From Lachnospiraceae bacterium (lineage in GTDB: Bacteria; Bacillota; Clostridia; Lachnospirales; Lachnospiraceae), in NCBI GenBank assembly GCA_017513005.1, contig JAFWDM010000124.1, positions 1-63,309 on the forward strand: a stretch of DNA of 63,309 bases, written 5' to 3'. A program made the translations under genes and the position numbers. The notes beneath the pieces were generated by a model. The model was not told the DNA's origin. It saw only the letters and a list, made by a program, of their open reading frames with translations, and made no database searches. This document shows positions 1 to 7,370 of the stretch, one piece after another; the stretch's first letter is position 1, and every line of letters starts with the position of its first letter.

Positions 1-243
1 GCCCGGGCTGCCGGCGCCTGTCCCGGCTGCCGGGCCCCCGGCCGCGCTGCCTCCGGCTGCGCTGCTGCCGCCGCCCTGAATATGCCCCTGCAGATCATGG
101 AGGGCATCGGCTGCCGCCCCTGCCGCACTGCCGGTCACGTCCCGCAGCGATGCATTCAGCTTTGAAAAATCCCCGCTGCCGACCGCTTCATTTACGGCCT
201 CCATGATGTCACTGCCGACGTCATATATGTTCTTTTTATCCAT
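1..243 (-). CDS. N-terminal part of an XpaC-like (5-bromo-4-chloroindolyl phosphate hydrolysis family) protein, cut by window edge
   Basis: Reading the minus strand from an ATG at 243 gives an open frame of 81 codons that runs off the left edge. It begins MDKKNIYDVGSDIMEAVNEA and continues into an Ala/Gly/Ser/Pro-rich low-complexity linker. An amphipathic N-terminus of the type 'D-I-x-x-A-V-x-x-A-V-x-S-G-D-F' followed by a glycine-rich linker is what I recall from XpaC-family membrane proteins of Clostridia, but the conserved C-terminal domain lies outside the window, so the family assignment is tentative. An upstream AAGGAATAAAAATG context supports the start. Confidence 0.45.
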   Translation of the reverse strand, partial: MDKKNIYDVGSDIMEAVNEAVGSGDFSKLNASLRDVTGSAAGAAADALHDLQGHIQGGGSSAAGGSAAGGPAAGTGAGSPG

Positions 244-393
244 TTTTATTCCTTCAGGTTCTTTACTGCCTGTACTCCACACATTCGCATTCCCGGAGCA
301 GGCTCCGTTTTTGCGCCCACTCCGCTCGCTGTTTTGTCCACACACATTATACAGCATCGGTTGGTAAAAATACACTCTCTATCCTCGAAGATG

Positions 394-423
394 TTGCATG
401 TTTGCATCCCGGAATATTATAAT
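394..423 (+). promoter_or_regulatory. Candidate sigma-A promoter for the HicB-like gene
   Basis: A perfect TATAAT at 418-423 is preceded 18 bases earlier by TTGCAT (394-399), which matches the -35 consensus at four of six positions. The start of transcription would fall about 25 bases before the GGAGG ribosome site of the next gene. Confidence 0.5.
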
Positions 424-456
424 AGGAAGCACTAAATCATACAGGAGGTATACAAC

Positions 457-732
457 ATGCAGTTTATTTATCCCGCAGTTTTCAGCAAGAGAGAAGACGG
501 TGGTTATCACGGGTATTTTCCGGATCTGGATCAGTGCTTTGCAGAGGGCGACACGCTGGACGAGGCGCTCACGGATGCGATCGAGGCCGCACGGACCTGG
601 ATCCAGGTGGAGCTTGAGGATACTTTTGAGCTCCCTGCCGTCTCCCATCCGGATGATATCATCCTGCAGGAGGGGGACATTCTCCGGAATATCGCTGTCA
701 CGATCCGGCTGTTTGACGGCTGGGATGAGTAA
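457..732 (+). CDS. HicB-like antitoxin-family protein (orphan)
   Basis: A 91-aa protein with the HicB partial RNase H-fold signature: an N-terminal strand, then Y-x-G-Y-F-P-D-L-D-Q-C (about residues 17-27), then the G-D-T-L-D-E-A-L-x-D-A-I-E-A helix (31-44). A strong AGGAGGTATACAAC ribosome site precedes the ATG. HicB proteins usually neutralise the small HicA mRNA interferase, but neither flank has room for, or shows, a hicA gene: upstream is 213 bases of promoter and downstream a MATE exporter begins 28 bases later. There is no C-terminal ribbon-helix-helix domain, so autoregulation by this protein is unlikely. It is probably a solitary HicB-fold protein of unknown partner. Confidence 0.75.
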   Translation: MQFIYPAVFSKREDGGYHGYFPDLDQCFAEGDTLDEALTDAIEAARTWIQVELEDTFELPAVSHPDDIILQEGDILRNIAVTIRLFDGWDE

Positions 733-760
733 GACCCGGGATGAGTGAAGATAGAGACAC

Positions 761-2116
761 ATGCAGCAGAATATGACGGCCGGACCGATCCTTCCGGTCA
801 TCCTCCGGTTTACGCTTCCGCTTTTTGCAGGCAATATTTTCCAGCAGTTTTATAACATGGCTGACACGATCATCGTAGGCCGTTGTCTGGGTGCGCAGGC
901 GCTCGCCGCCGTTGGCGCGACCAGCACGGTCTCTTTTTTGCTGCTCGGATTTGCGATGGGCCTTGCGACGGGCTTCGCTGTCCTGACCGCCCAGACCTTC
1001 GGGGCCAAGGATGAAAGGGGTGTAAGGATCAGTGTGGCCAACGGGTTCATGCTGACCCTTCTGTTCTCGGTGCTTCTGACGGCAGCCGGCCTCGCTGGTG
1101 TCCCGCGGCTTCTGGTCCTCATGCGGACTCCCGCCGATATCCTGCCGGACGCGCAGCTCTATATGCGCATCATCTGCCAGGGCCTCGCCGCCTCCATGTT
1201 TTACAACCTTTTTTCCGCCTTCCTGCGGGCAGTCGGCAACAGCCGGGCCCCGCTGTTTTTTCTGATCTTTTCCTCCTGCCTAAATATCCTGCTGGACTTC
1301 CTTTTTATCATCCGGTTCGGTATGGGCGTGGACGGCGCCGCGTTCGCCACGGTCCTGTCGCAGGGACTTTCCGCTGTGCTCTGCCTCCTCTATATCGGAG
1401 CCCGTGTCCGTGTACTGGTACCCGCGCGGGAACACTGGGGGATCCATCCGGAAGAGACCGCACACCAGCTGCGCATGGGCATCCCGATGGCGCTGCAGTT
1501 TGCCGTCACCGCTTCGGGCACGGTCATGGAGCAGGCCGCGATCAACCAGTTCGGCTCCGTCGCCGTCGCCGCCTTCACGGCTGCCTGGCGGATCCAGAAT
1601 ATCCTGACCCAGGGCATGGTCGCCATGGGGCAGACCATGGCCACCTTCTGCGGCCAGAACTTCGGCAGCAGAAACCTCGCCCGCATCCGCGAGGGCGTGC
1701 GCACCGCCGTCAGGATCGAGATCCTGTATTCCGCTGCCGCCGGGATCGCCTCGATTATATTCCTGCCCCTGTTCATGCGCCTGTTTTTCTCCGGGGATAC
1801 GGATCTCGCTGCGCTCATGCCCTGGGCAAGGACCTACACCGTCCTGTGCGCGGTATTTTTCATTCCCCTCAGTTTCATCTTCCTCTTCCGCAACGCCATG
1901 CAGGGGTGCAGCTACTCCTTCCTCCCCCTGATGGGCGGCGTCATCGAGATGGCTGCCCGCACCCTCTGCGCCGCCGCCGGCATCTATGCGCACAGCTATC
2001 TGCTCTCCGCGGGCTGTGACGGCGCCGCCTGGATCACGGCAGGCCTGTTTACCCTCTTTGCCTACCGGTATATGATGCGGCAGCTGGAGGAAAAGCAACG
2101 GTTTTCCGAACTCTGA
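761..2116 (+). CDS. MATE family multidrug/cation exporter
   Basis: A 451-aa integral membrane protein with about twelve hydrophobic segments in two repeated halves. The opening L-P-L-F-A-G-N-I-F-Q-Q-F-Y-N-M-A-D (about 17-34) followed by IIVGR is typical of the VmrA/NorM-like branch of MATE proteins, which exchange Na+ or H+ for cationic drugs at the cytoplasmic membrane. The second half repeats the pattern near residues 240-300 (G-I-P-M-A-L-Q-F ... N-Q-F-G). The start follows the HicB-like gene by 28 bases with only a weak ribosome site, so the two may be cotranscribed. The natural substrate cannot be read from the sequence. Confidence 0.9.
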   Translation: MQQNMTAGPILPVILRFTLPLFAGNIFQQFYNMADTIIVGRCLGAQALAAVGATSTVSFLLLGFAMGLATGFAVLTAQTFGAKDERGVRISVANGFMLTLLFSVLLTAAGLAGVPRLLVLMRTPADILPDAQLYMRIICQGLAASMFYNLFSAFLRAVGNSRAPLFFLIFSSCLNILLDFLFIIRFGMGVDGAAFATVLSQGLSAVLCLLYIGARVRVLVPAREHWGIHPEETAHQLRMGIPMALQFAVTASGTVMEQAAINQFGSVAVAAFTAAWRIQNILTQGMVAMGQTMATFCGQNFGSRNLARIREGVRTAVRIEILYSAAAGIASIIFLPLFMRLFFSGDTDLAALMPWARTYTVLCAVFFIPLSFIFLFRNAMQGCSYSFLPLMGGVIEMAARTLCAAAGIYAHSYLLSAGCDGAAWITAGLFTLFAYRYMMRQLEEKQRFSEL

Positions 2117-2119
2117 TCC

Positions 2120-2214
2120 TTATCACTTGACGGTTTATCACTTGGCGGTTTATCACTTGATGTAAAAAAAAACACAGAGAGTGGAGGGGAAAGATCTTTT
2201 ACCACTTGGTGGTA
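2120..2214. repeat. 15-bp tandem repeat (three units) plus a nearby short palindrome
   Basis: Directly after the MATE stop codon, three 15-bp units of TTATCACTTGRCGGT lie in tandem at 2120-2164. A related unit at 2200-2214 forms a perfect hairpin, TACCAC-TTG-GTGGTA. The function is unknown; it may be a degenerate operator or a local repeat expansion. Confidence 0.7.
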
Positions 2215-2275
2215 AGACCAATAGTGATCGCACGGATCGTTTCGCGCTGTACTCTCCCACGATCCTCTTACGAAA

Positions 2276-2304
2276 ACAGCCTGCGGCACACTGCCGCAGG
2301 CTGT
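2276..2304. terminator. Bidirectional terminator-like hairpin between convergent genes
   Basis: A perfect 13-bp stem (ACAGCCTGCGGCA / TGCCGCAGGCTGT) with a 3-base loop sits between the convergent MATE exporter and the DUF805 gene. The downstream T run is short on the plus strand (GGTTCTTT) and is TTTTCG on the minus strand. Confidence 0.6.
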
Positions 2305-2427
2305 CGGTTCTTTATTGCGCAAGGCCCGCAGGCGGGTCCTGCCTTTTTTTACTTCACAGGATATCTGCCTGCCTCGATGCACTTCGATCGCGCACAGGTG
2401 AGGTGAGGCGGGCCGTGCGCTTTTTAC

Positions 2428-3210
2428 TTACTTCACGGGATATTTCGGGCTCATGCCGTACTGGTTTTCTCCAGGAGCGCTGTCCCTGATTTCAAAAGCG
2501 ATCAGAATCAGTGACCCCGCGATCGGGATCAGGTTCAACAGGTACCACAGGCCGCTCTTGCCGATGTCATGCATGCGCCTCCAGAACACTGCCATGCTGG
2601 GAAGGAGAATGGCCAGCGAAAAGAGTCCCTGGATCTTGTTCGGGCCGCCGCCCTCCGGTACACCCAGGAGCATGTTGCCGACCCAGCCCAGCACCAGATT
2701 GACCACGAAGACAAACAGGGTAAAGTACCAGAACTCACTCCTGCGCGCCCGTCCGCTGAAGGTCACATACTTGGAAAAGCAGGTCGATACGGCTTCCATG
2801 AAATTCATGCCCGGAACGGGATCGGCATAATCCACAGTGCCCGCCCCACCTGCAGCCCCGTACTCTGCGCCGGGCGCAGTCTGACCGCCTGCAGTCTGGC
2901 TGTCTGCATAGGAGGGTGAATCGTCTTGTCCATAGGTATACGTGCCCTGCGTATCATACTGGGGCTGGCCGAACGGATCAGACGCCTGTCCCTGCTGAAC
3001 CGGTTCAGACAGCTCCGGGACAAATGACTCTGTCTCCTGGATCTGGCCTGGCTCATTCTGGCCGGAACCACTCTGGAAGGACCCGCTGCTGCCGCCGGCT
3101 TCCTGCCCGTAGGAGCCTGCCGTCGGCGGCTGCATCTGCGGCGCCCCGCAGTTGGTGCAGAACCTGACATTGTCTTTCAACTCCATACCGCAATTCACAC
3201 AATGTGCCAT
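2428..3210 (-). CDS. Zinc-ribbon / DUF805 membrane protein
   Basis: A 260-aa protein in three parts. Residues 4-22 are a zinc ribbon with C4-x2-C7 and C18-x2-C21. Residues about 25-130 are a Gln/Gly/Ser/Pro-rich disordered linker. From about residue 133 the DUF805 domain begins (YVTFSGRARRSEFWYF motif) with three to four membrane helices and the W-R-R-M-H-D-I-G-K-S-G-L-W signature near 210. DUF805 proteins are inner-membrane proteins of unknown function. A good ribosome site (AAAGGAGC) precedes the ATG. The gene lies downstream of malic enzyme on the same strand, separated by a 156-base spacer that contains a 12-bp inverted repeat. Confidence 0.85.
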   Translation of the reverse strand: MAHCVNCGMELKDNVRFCTNCGAPQMQPPTAGSYGQEAGGSSGSFQSGSGQNEPGQIQETESFVPELSEPVQQGQASDPFGQPQYDTQGTYTYGQDDSPSYADSQTAGGQTAPGAEYGAAGGAGTVDYADPVPGMNFMEAVSTCFSKYVTFSGRARRSEFWYFTLFVFVVNLVLGWVGNMLLGVPEGGGPNKIQGLFSLAILLPSMAVFWRRMHDIGKSGLWYLLNLIPIAGSLILIAFEIRDSAPGENQYGMSPKYPVK

Positions 3211-3230
3211 GATTCGCTGCTCCTTTCCTC

Positions 3231-3272
3231 AGGAACTGCAGCGAAAAATCTGAACGTTTTGCTGCAGTTCCT
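3231..3272 (-). promoter_or_regulatory. Inverted repeat in the leader of the DUF805 gene
   Basis: AGGAACTGCAGC at 3231-3242 and its exact complement GCTGCAGTTCCT at 3261-3272 form a 12-bp stem with an 18-base loop. In the minus-strand RNA the 3' arm ends only a few bases before the GGAAAGGAGC ribosome site of the DUF805 gene, so the hairpin could end malic-enzyme transcripts or modulate translation of the next gene. No T run follows, which argues against a simple terminator. Confidence 0.45.
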
Positions 3273-3366
3273 TATCCGCGTCTGTTTTGTCCGCTTTGAT
3301 CGCTTTGTTTCTACTGTGTCTTACACCTGCTCTCGCCTTATTCCTGCTCTGGTCCTGATCCTGCTC

Positions 3367-4566
3367 TCAATCCTGCAGATATACCGGCAGCTCCTTTGCC
3401 CGCGCGACACCGCTGTCGATCGCCGCCTGCGCGACAGCCTTTGCCACGACATCCTTGACGCGCCTGTCCACTGCCGCAGGGAGGATGTATTCCGCATTCA
3501 GCTCCTCGTCGGTGACCATCCCGGCGATCGCTTTTGCCGCCGCGATCTTCATCGCGTCGTTGATGTCGGATGCAAGGACATCAAGTGCGCCGCGGAATAT
3601 CCCCGGGAAGCACAGGACGTTGTTGACCTGGTTGGGGAAATCGGATCTGCCTGTGGAAACCACAGCCGCACCTGCCGCCTTTGCCTCTTCCGGAAGGATC
3701 TCCGGCTCCGGATTGGCACATGCGAAAATGACGGGGTCTTTTGCCATGGACCTCACCATGTCCCCGGTCAATACACCGGGTCCGGAGACACCGATGAAGA
3801 CATCCGCGCCCTTGATGACGTCCGCGAGAGAACCTTTTTCCCGGGCTGCGTTCGTGATCTTTGCCATCTCCTCCTTGATCGGGTTCAGGCCGTCCCGGCC
3901 CTCATAGATCGCGCCCTGCCGGTCGGTCATGATGACGTTCTTTAATCCCATGGCCATCAGAAGGCGGATGATGGCGATCCCGGCAGCGCCTGCGCCGGAA
4001 GTCACGATCTTCACATCCTCCATTTTCTTGCCGACGATCTTCAGAGCATTCATCATGCCTGCGAGCATGATGACCGCCGTCCCGTGCTGGTCATCGTGGA
4101 AGATCGGAATATCGCATTTTTCCTTCAGCTGCTTCTCGATCTCAAAGCACCTGGGTGCGGAGATGTCCTCCAGATTGATCCCGCCGAAGGATCCGGCAAG
4201 GAGGGCCACCGTCTGGACGATCGTATCGACATCCTTGGAACGAATGCAAAGCGGAAAGGCATCGACATCCCCGAACGCTTTGAGCAATACACACTTTCCC
4301 TCCATGACCGGCATACCCGCCTCGGGACCGATATCCCCCAGTCCCAGGATCGCAGTCCCGTCTGTCACGACAGCGACCGTGTTCCAGCGCCGTGTATACT
4401 CATAGGATTTGCTCACATCCTTCTGGATCTCCAGACAGGGCGCTGCCACGCCCGGCGTATAAGCAAGGCTCAGGTCCTCCGCCGTCTCGACGTTCGCCCG
4501 CAGCCCGGTCTCGATCTTCCCTCTCCACTCTCTGTGCTTCTCCAGTGCGGCTTTCGTATAATCCAT
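3367..4566 (-). CDS. Malic enzyme (NAD(P)-dependent, oxaloacetate-decarboxylating, short bacterial form)
   Basis: A 399-aa cytoplasmic enzyme converting malate to pyruvate and CO2 with reduction of NAD(P)+. Visible landmarks are the AYTPGVAAPCLEI motif with the catalytic Tyr36, Lys91 in MEGKCVLLKAFGDVDAFPL, the metal-binding DDQHGT at 158-163, and the dinucleotide-binding GAGAAG at 191-196. Its length matches the short malic enzymes of Bacillus (YtsJ-like) rather than the long MaeB-phosphotransacetylase fusions. The ribosome site AAAAGGAGAATG is optimal. It is probably monocistronic or weakly linked to the downstream DUF805 gene. Confidence 0.95.
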   Translation of the reverse strand: MDYTKAALEKHREWRGKIETGLRANVETAEDLSLAYTPGVAAPCLEIQKDVSKSYEYTRRWNTVAVVTDGTAILGLGDIGPEAGMPVMEGKCVLLKAFGDVDAFPLCIRSKDVDTIVQTVALLAGSFGGINLEDISAPRCFEIEKQLKEKCDIPIFHDDQHGTAVIMLAGMMNALKIVGKKMEDVKIVTSGAGAAGIAIIRLLMAMGLKNVIMTDRQGAIYEGRDGLNPIKEEMAKITNAAREKGSLADVIKGADVFIGVSGPGVLTGDMVRSMAKDPVIFACANPEPEILPEEAKAAGAAVVSTGRSDFPNQVNNVLCFPGIFRGALDVLASDINDAMKIAAAKAIAGMVTDEELNAEYILPAAVDRRVKDVVAKAVAQAAIDSGVARAKELPVYLQD

Positions 4567-4838
4567 TCATTCTCCTTTTAACTTTGTTGCCATGACCGCT
4601 TTATCCTACCTGTTTTTGTGACCGGTTTTCCCCGGGCGGGCAGCTTCCATCTACATCCGGATGCCCGCCTGCGTCCCGTCACGATTTCCGCCCCTGAAGC
4701 AGGCAGCCCCTGCTCATGTGGAAGCAGCCCCCACCCGCGCGAAGCAGTCCGCTTTCACGGAAACGGCATTATTGTACAGAGAATATCCCCCCTGTGCAAG
4801 CAAAAATTCACCGGCAGGAAGCACTTGGTATCCATATG
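4567..4838. other. Intergenic region between malic enzyme and the first family A repeat
   Basis: No credible gene is seen in these 272 bases. The stretch carries the malic enzyme ribosome site at its left edge; I could not identify a convincing -35/-10 pair. Confidence 0.5.
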
Positions 4839-4911
4839 TTACAGTACAGATCCACCTGAAGCCTCGAGGGGGTTTTCGCGGCTTTTCGCGAAAAACCCGA
4901 GTTGAACGGCG
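4839..4911 (+). repeat. Dispersed repeat family A, copy 1
   Basis: Begins TTACAGTACAGATCC, has the palindromic core CCTCGAGG, then a hairpin whose arms are GGTTTTCGCG and CGCGAAAAACC, and ends GAGTTGAACGGC. The same arrangement recurs at 50361-50434 and 62927-63003, so this is a dispersed intergenic element. It sits just after the stop codon of the thioesterase gene (minus strand). Confidence 0.85.
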
Positions 4912-4933
4912 CACGCCGCATGACAGCTCCGGA

Positions 4934-5473
4934 TCAGAAGCCCACGTTTTTCCTGGACGACCTGTATTCTCTGCGCAGCAGCGCGCCGTCCCAGCGCGCC
5001 ATCTCCGAAACCGAGTTCACCTCCAGCCCGTACGGGATCTTTACGGGCTTTCCGTCCGGGTCGATCGCGACATACGTCAGAAAGGCCCGGTTCATCGCAC
5101 GTCTGTATCCGTCGCTGTCCTCCACATAGGAGTCCACGCGCACCTCACAGGAAGTAGAGCCGACATAGGTCATCCTCGCGATCAGCACCACGATATCTCC
5201 CAGATAAGCTCCCCTCTTGAATGTCAGGTTGTCGATAGAAGCCGTCGTCATGCGCATCCCCGTGTGCCGCATAGCGCAGGCGCCCGCAGCCACATCGATC
5301 CAGGAAACGAGCTGCCCTCCAAACAGTCTTCCGGAATCGTTGATGCTGTCATACAGCACGACATGCGTGCACTCTGTCTGGGAAAACTCTACGTCCTTCT
5401 TGGGACGGGGATCATTTTTTCCATAATCGGTTCCCGTGTGTCCAAGGCCAATACTCAAATCGTCCAAACCCAT
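4934..5473 (-). CDS. Acyl-CoA thioesterase (hotdog fold, YciA/BACH type)
   Basis: A 179-aa hotdog-fold protein. The segment SINDSGRLFGGQLVSWID with A-A-G-A-C-A-M-R-H is the classic acyl-CoA hydrolase core (N/D-x-x-G-x-x-x-G-G-x-x-x-x-x-x-D), and V-D-S-Y-V-E-D follows in the second half. It would hydrolyse medium or long acyl-CoAs in the cytoplasm. I chose the ATG at 5473 because it has the ribosome site AGAAAGGGAG seven bases upstream; the frame stays open to 5668 but that extension has no conserved content. A promoter with TTGTCT and TAAAAT lies about 100 bases upstream. Confidence 0.85.
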   Translation of the reverse strand: MGLDDLSIGLGHTGTDYGKNDPRPKKDVEFSQTECTHVVLYDSINDSGRLFGGQLVSWIDVAAGACAMRHTGMRMTTASIDNLTFKRGAYLGDIVVLIARMTYVGSTSCEVRVDSYVEDSDGYRRAMNRAFLTYVAIDPDGKPVKIPYGLEVNSVSEMARWDGALLRREYRSSRKNVGF

Positions 5474-5571
5474 TTCATACTCCCTTTCTGTTACTAACTC
5501 TGCAAAAAGCTCTGTAAAACAGGCCCTTCCGCCTGTCGGTACCATATCGATCATGCCGTTTTTCAGTCCCC

Positions 5572-5600
5572 ATTTTAACATGATGTCTGTTTGTAGACAA
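5572..5600 (-). promoter_or_regulatory. Candidate sigma-A promoter for the thioesterase gene
   Basis: On the minus strand, TTGTCT (5595-5600) and TAAAAT (5572-5577) are separated by exactly 17 bases. Transcription would begin near 5565, giving a leader of about 90 bases. This placement supports the internal start codon at 5473. Confidence 0.55.
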
Positions 5601-5739
5601 TTAGTGATTAGGGGCGGCACAGGGACCTTGAAATCCCACAGGCTTCTGCAAAGCATCCTGCCCGGCATGCGCCGGAACTGTTTTCAGTTTATTCCTAAAT
5701 AAAATTGATAACTTGATGAAATTTTGGAAAAATGGTTAT

Positions 5740-5768
5740 TTGTTGAACCCTTCTGTCTATTGTATAGT
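5740..5768 (+). promoter_or_regulatory. Candidate promoter for larA
   Basis: TTGTTG (5740-5745), a 17-base spacer and TATAGT (5763-5768) give a plausible sigma-A promoter. It would produce a leader of about 200 bases before larA. Confidence 0.45.
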
Positions 5769-5816
5769 GAAATCGGGAATTACAAGTTTGCTTTCGTGGA
5801 ATACAGAAAAATACAG

Positions 5817-5881
5817 GCAGCAGAATCTGCAAAACGCAGGCACATCCGGATCTGGACAGACACCCGGATGGTGTGTTTTTT
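5817..5881 (+). promoter_or_regulatory. Possible attenuator/riboswitch-like leader of larA
   Basis: Within the larA leader, CACATCCGG (5841-5849) pairs with CCGGATGGTGTG (5864-5875, small bulge) and is followed at once by six T residues, the shape of an intrinsic terminator. Just upstream, GCAG (5817-5820), CTGC (5827-5830) and GCAG (5836-5839) can form two mutually exclusive small hairpins. A terminator between promoter and start codon suggests conditional read-through. I do not recognise a known riboswitch class. Confidence 0.4.
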
Positions 5882-5972
5882 GTACCCTTTATCCGGATAC
5901 GGGATCACTGTCCGGAGGGAGTGCTTTGTGTACGCTGCCTGTGTATTTTTGTATTTCCACACAGGAGGAAAA

Positions 5973-7250
5973 ATGAAGACAGTAGAATTTTTTTACGGAC
6001 ACACCACGTACAGTCTGGAAGTGCCGGACGATACGCCGGTCCTGGAAAGCAGGGTCAGCGACCTCAAAAGCGGTCGGCCCGGAAGTGAGATCGTGCGGGA
6101 AGCGATGGAGCATCCCATCGGCAGCCCCCGTCTTTCGGTACTCGCCCGCGGGAAAAAGGACTGCGTGATCATCATCAGCGACCACACGCGCCCGGTCCCC
6201 AGCAAGGACATCCTGCCCAACATGGTCAGAGAACTGCGGGAAGGAAATCCGGAGATCGAGATCAGCTTTCTCGTCGCCACCGGTTTCCACCGCGGCACGA
6301 CGCCGGAGGAACTGATCGACAAGCTCGGCAAGGAGTTCTATGAAGAATTCAAGGACCATATCATCATCCATGACGCCCATAACCCCTCTACGAATGTCAA
6401 GGTCGGCGTCCTGCCCTCCGGTCCCGACTGCATCATCGACAAAGCTGCGATCAACACCTCCCTGCTGCTGGCGGAGGGATTTATCGAGCCCCACTTTTTC
6501 GCCGGCTACTCCGGCGGCCGCAAGAGCATCCTGCCCGGCGTGGCGGACGTCGTCACGGTAATGGGCAACCACTGTTCCAAGTTCATCGACCACCCCAACG
6601 TCCGCACCGGCAGCGTTGACGGCAATCCGATGCACGAAGACATGGTCGCTGCCGCCAGAATGGCAAAGCTCACCTATATCGTCAACGTGATCATCGACGA
6701 GGAGAAAAAGACCGTTGCCGCCTTTGCCGGCCAGTTCGAGGCTGCCCACCGCAAGGGCTGTGAATTCATCTCGCAGTATGTGTCTGTCAAGGCCGTACCT
6801 GCCGACATCGTCATCACCACAAACGGCGGCTATCCCCTGGACCAGAACGCCTACCAGTCCCCCAAGGGCATGTGCGCGGCGGAAGTCTGTGCCAACAAGG
6901 GCGGTGTGATCATCATGCTCGCCTCCTGCTCGGACGGCACCGGCGGAGACGGCTTCTACCACCTGATCGCGGACGAACCCGACCTGGAGACCGCCTATCA
7001 GAAATTTCTCGCGACTCCGCAGGAAAAAACGGCGCCCGACCAGTGGTGCTCCCAGACTCTCGCCCGCATCGCGCGCAAATTCAAGGTCATTTTCGTCGCA
7101 GACCCCGAACAGCAGGCCATGATCGAAGGCCTCAAGCTCACCTACGCTCCCGACCTGCAGACCGCCTACCGCATGGCCCGGCAGATCAAGGGAGAGGACG
7201 CCACCCTCACCTGTATCCCGAACGGGATCTCCGTGGTCGTCACAGACTGA
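5973..7250 (+). CDS. larA: Nickel-dependent lactate racemase LarA (or LarA-like 2-hydroxyacid racemase)
   Basis: A 425-aa protein matching LarA across its length. The N-terminal half has SDHTRPVPSKD (69-79) and G-F-H106-R-G-T; the catalytic centre shows H174 (IEPHFFAGYS), K184 (GGRKSILPG) and H200 (MGNH), the same numbers as the His174, Lys184 and His200 that hold the nickel-pincer nucleotide cofactor in Lactobacillus plantarum LarA. The enzyme interconverts D- and L-lactate or a related 2-hydroxyacid. I chose the ATG at 5973 because it follows an ideal ACAGGAGGAAAA site; the frame is open upstream to 5724 but covers the leader. The cofactor genes larB, larC and larE are not in this window, so the pincer must be made elsewhere or the protein has another substrate. 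Confidence 0.9.
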   Translation: MKTVEFFYGHTTYSLEVPDDTPVLESRVSDLKSGRPGSEIVREAMEHPIGSPRLSVLARGKKDCVIIISDHTRPVPSKDILPNMVRELREGNPEIEISFLVATGFHRGTTPEELIDKLGKEFYEEFKDHIIIHDAHNPSTNVKVGVLPSGPDCIIDKAAINTSLLLAEGFIEPHFFAGYSGGRKSILPGVADVVTVMGNHCSKFIDHPNVRTGSVDGNPMHEDMVAAARMAKLTYIVNVIIDEEKKTVAAFAGQFEAAHRKGCEFISQYVSVKAVPADIVITTNGGYPLDQNAYQSPKGMCAAEVCANKGGVIIMLASCSDGTGGDGFYHLIADEPDLETAYQKFLATPQEKTAPDQWCSQTLARIARKFKVIFVADPEQQAMIEGLKLTYAPDLQTAYRMARQIKGEDATLTCIPNGISVVVTD

Positions 7251-7312
7251 AAAGTTTTCTGAAGATCCCCATGCAAAAGGGATACTCCTGAAAAGAAGAT
7301 ACTCCTGAAAAA

Positions 7313-7357
7313 AAAGGGGCGCCGTGTCAGCAAAACAAAGCTCTACGGCGCCCCTTT
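7313..7357. terminator. Bidirectional terminator between larA and the PHP gene
   Basis: A 13-bp perfect stem (AAAGGGGCGCCGT / ACGGCGCCCCTTT) with a 19-base loop. On the minus strand it is followed by eight T residues, so it strongly ends the PHP gene transcript; on the plus strand the arm ends in TTTCATTT and can end larA. Confidence 0.85.
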
Positions 7358-7370
7358 CATTTATGTTTTT

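Noticed and set aside
457-732. Complete HicAB toxin-antitoxin pair
   Set aside because: No hicA-like frame exists on either side of the HicB-like gene.
5724-5972. In-frame N-terminal extension of larA (83 codons)
   Set aside because: It covers the leader hairpin and promoter, has no ribosome site or family match, and LarA numbering (H174, K184, H200) fits the ATG at 5973 exactly.
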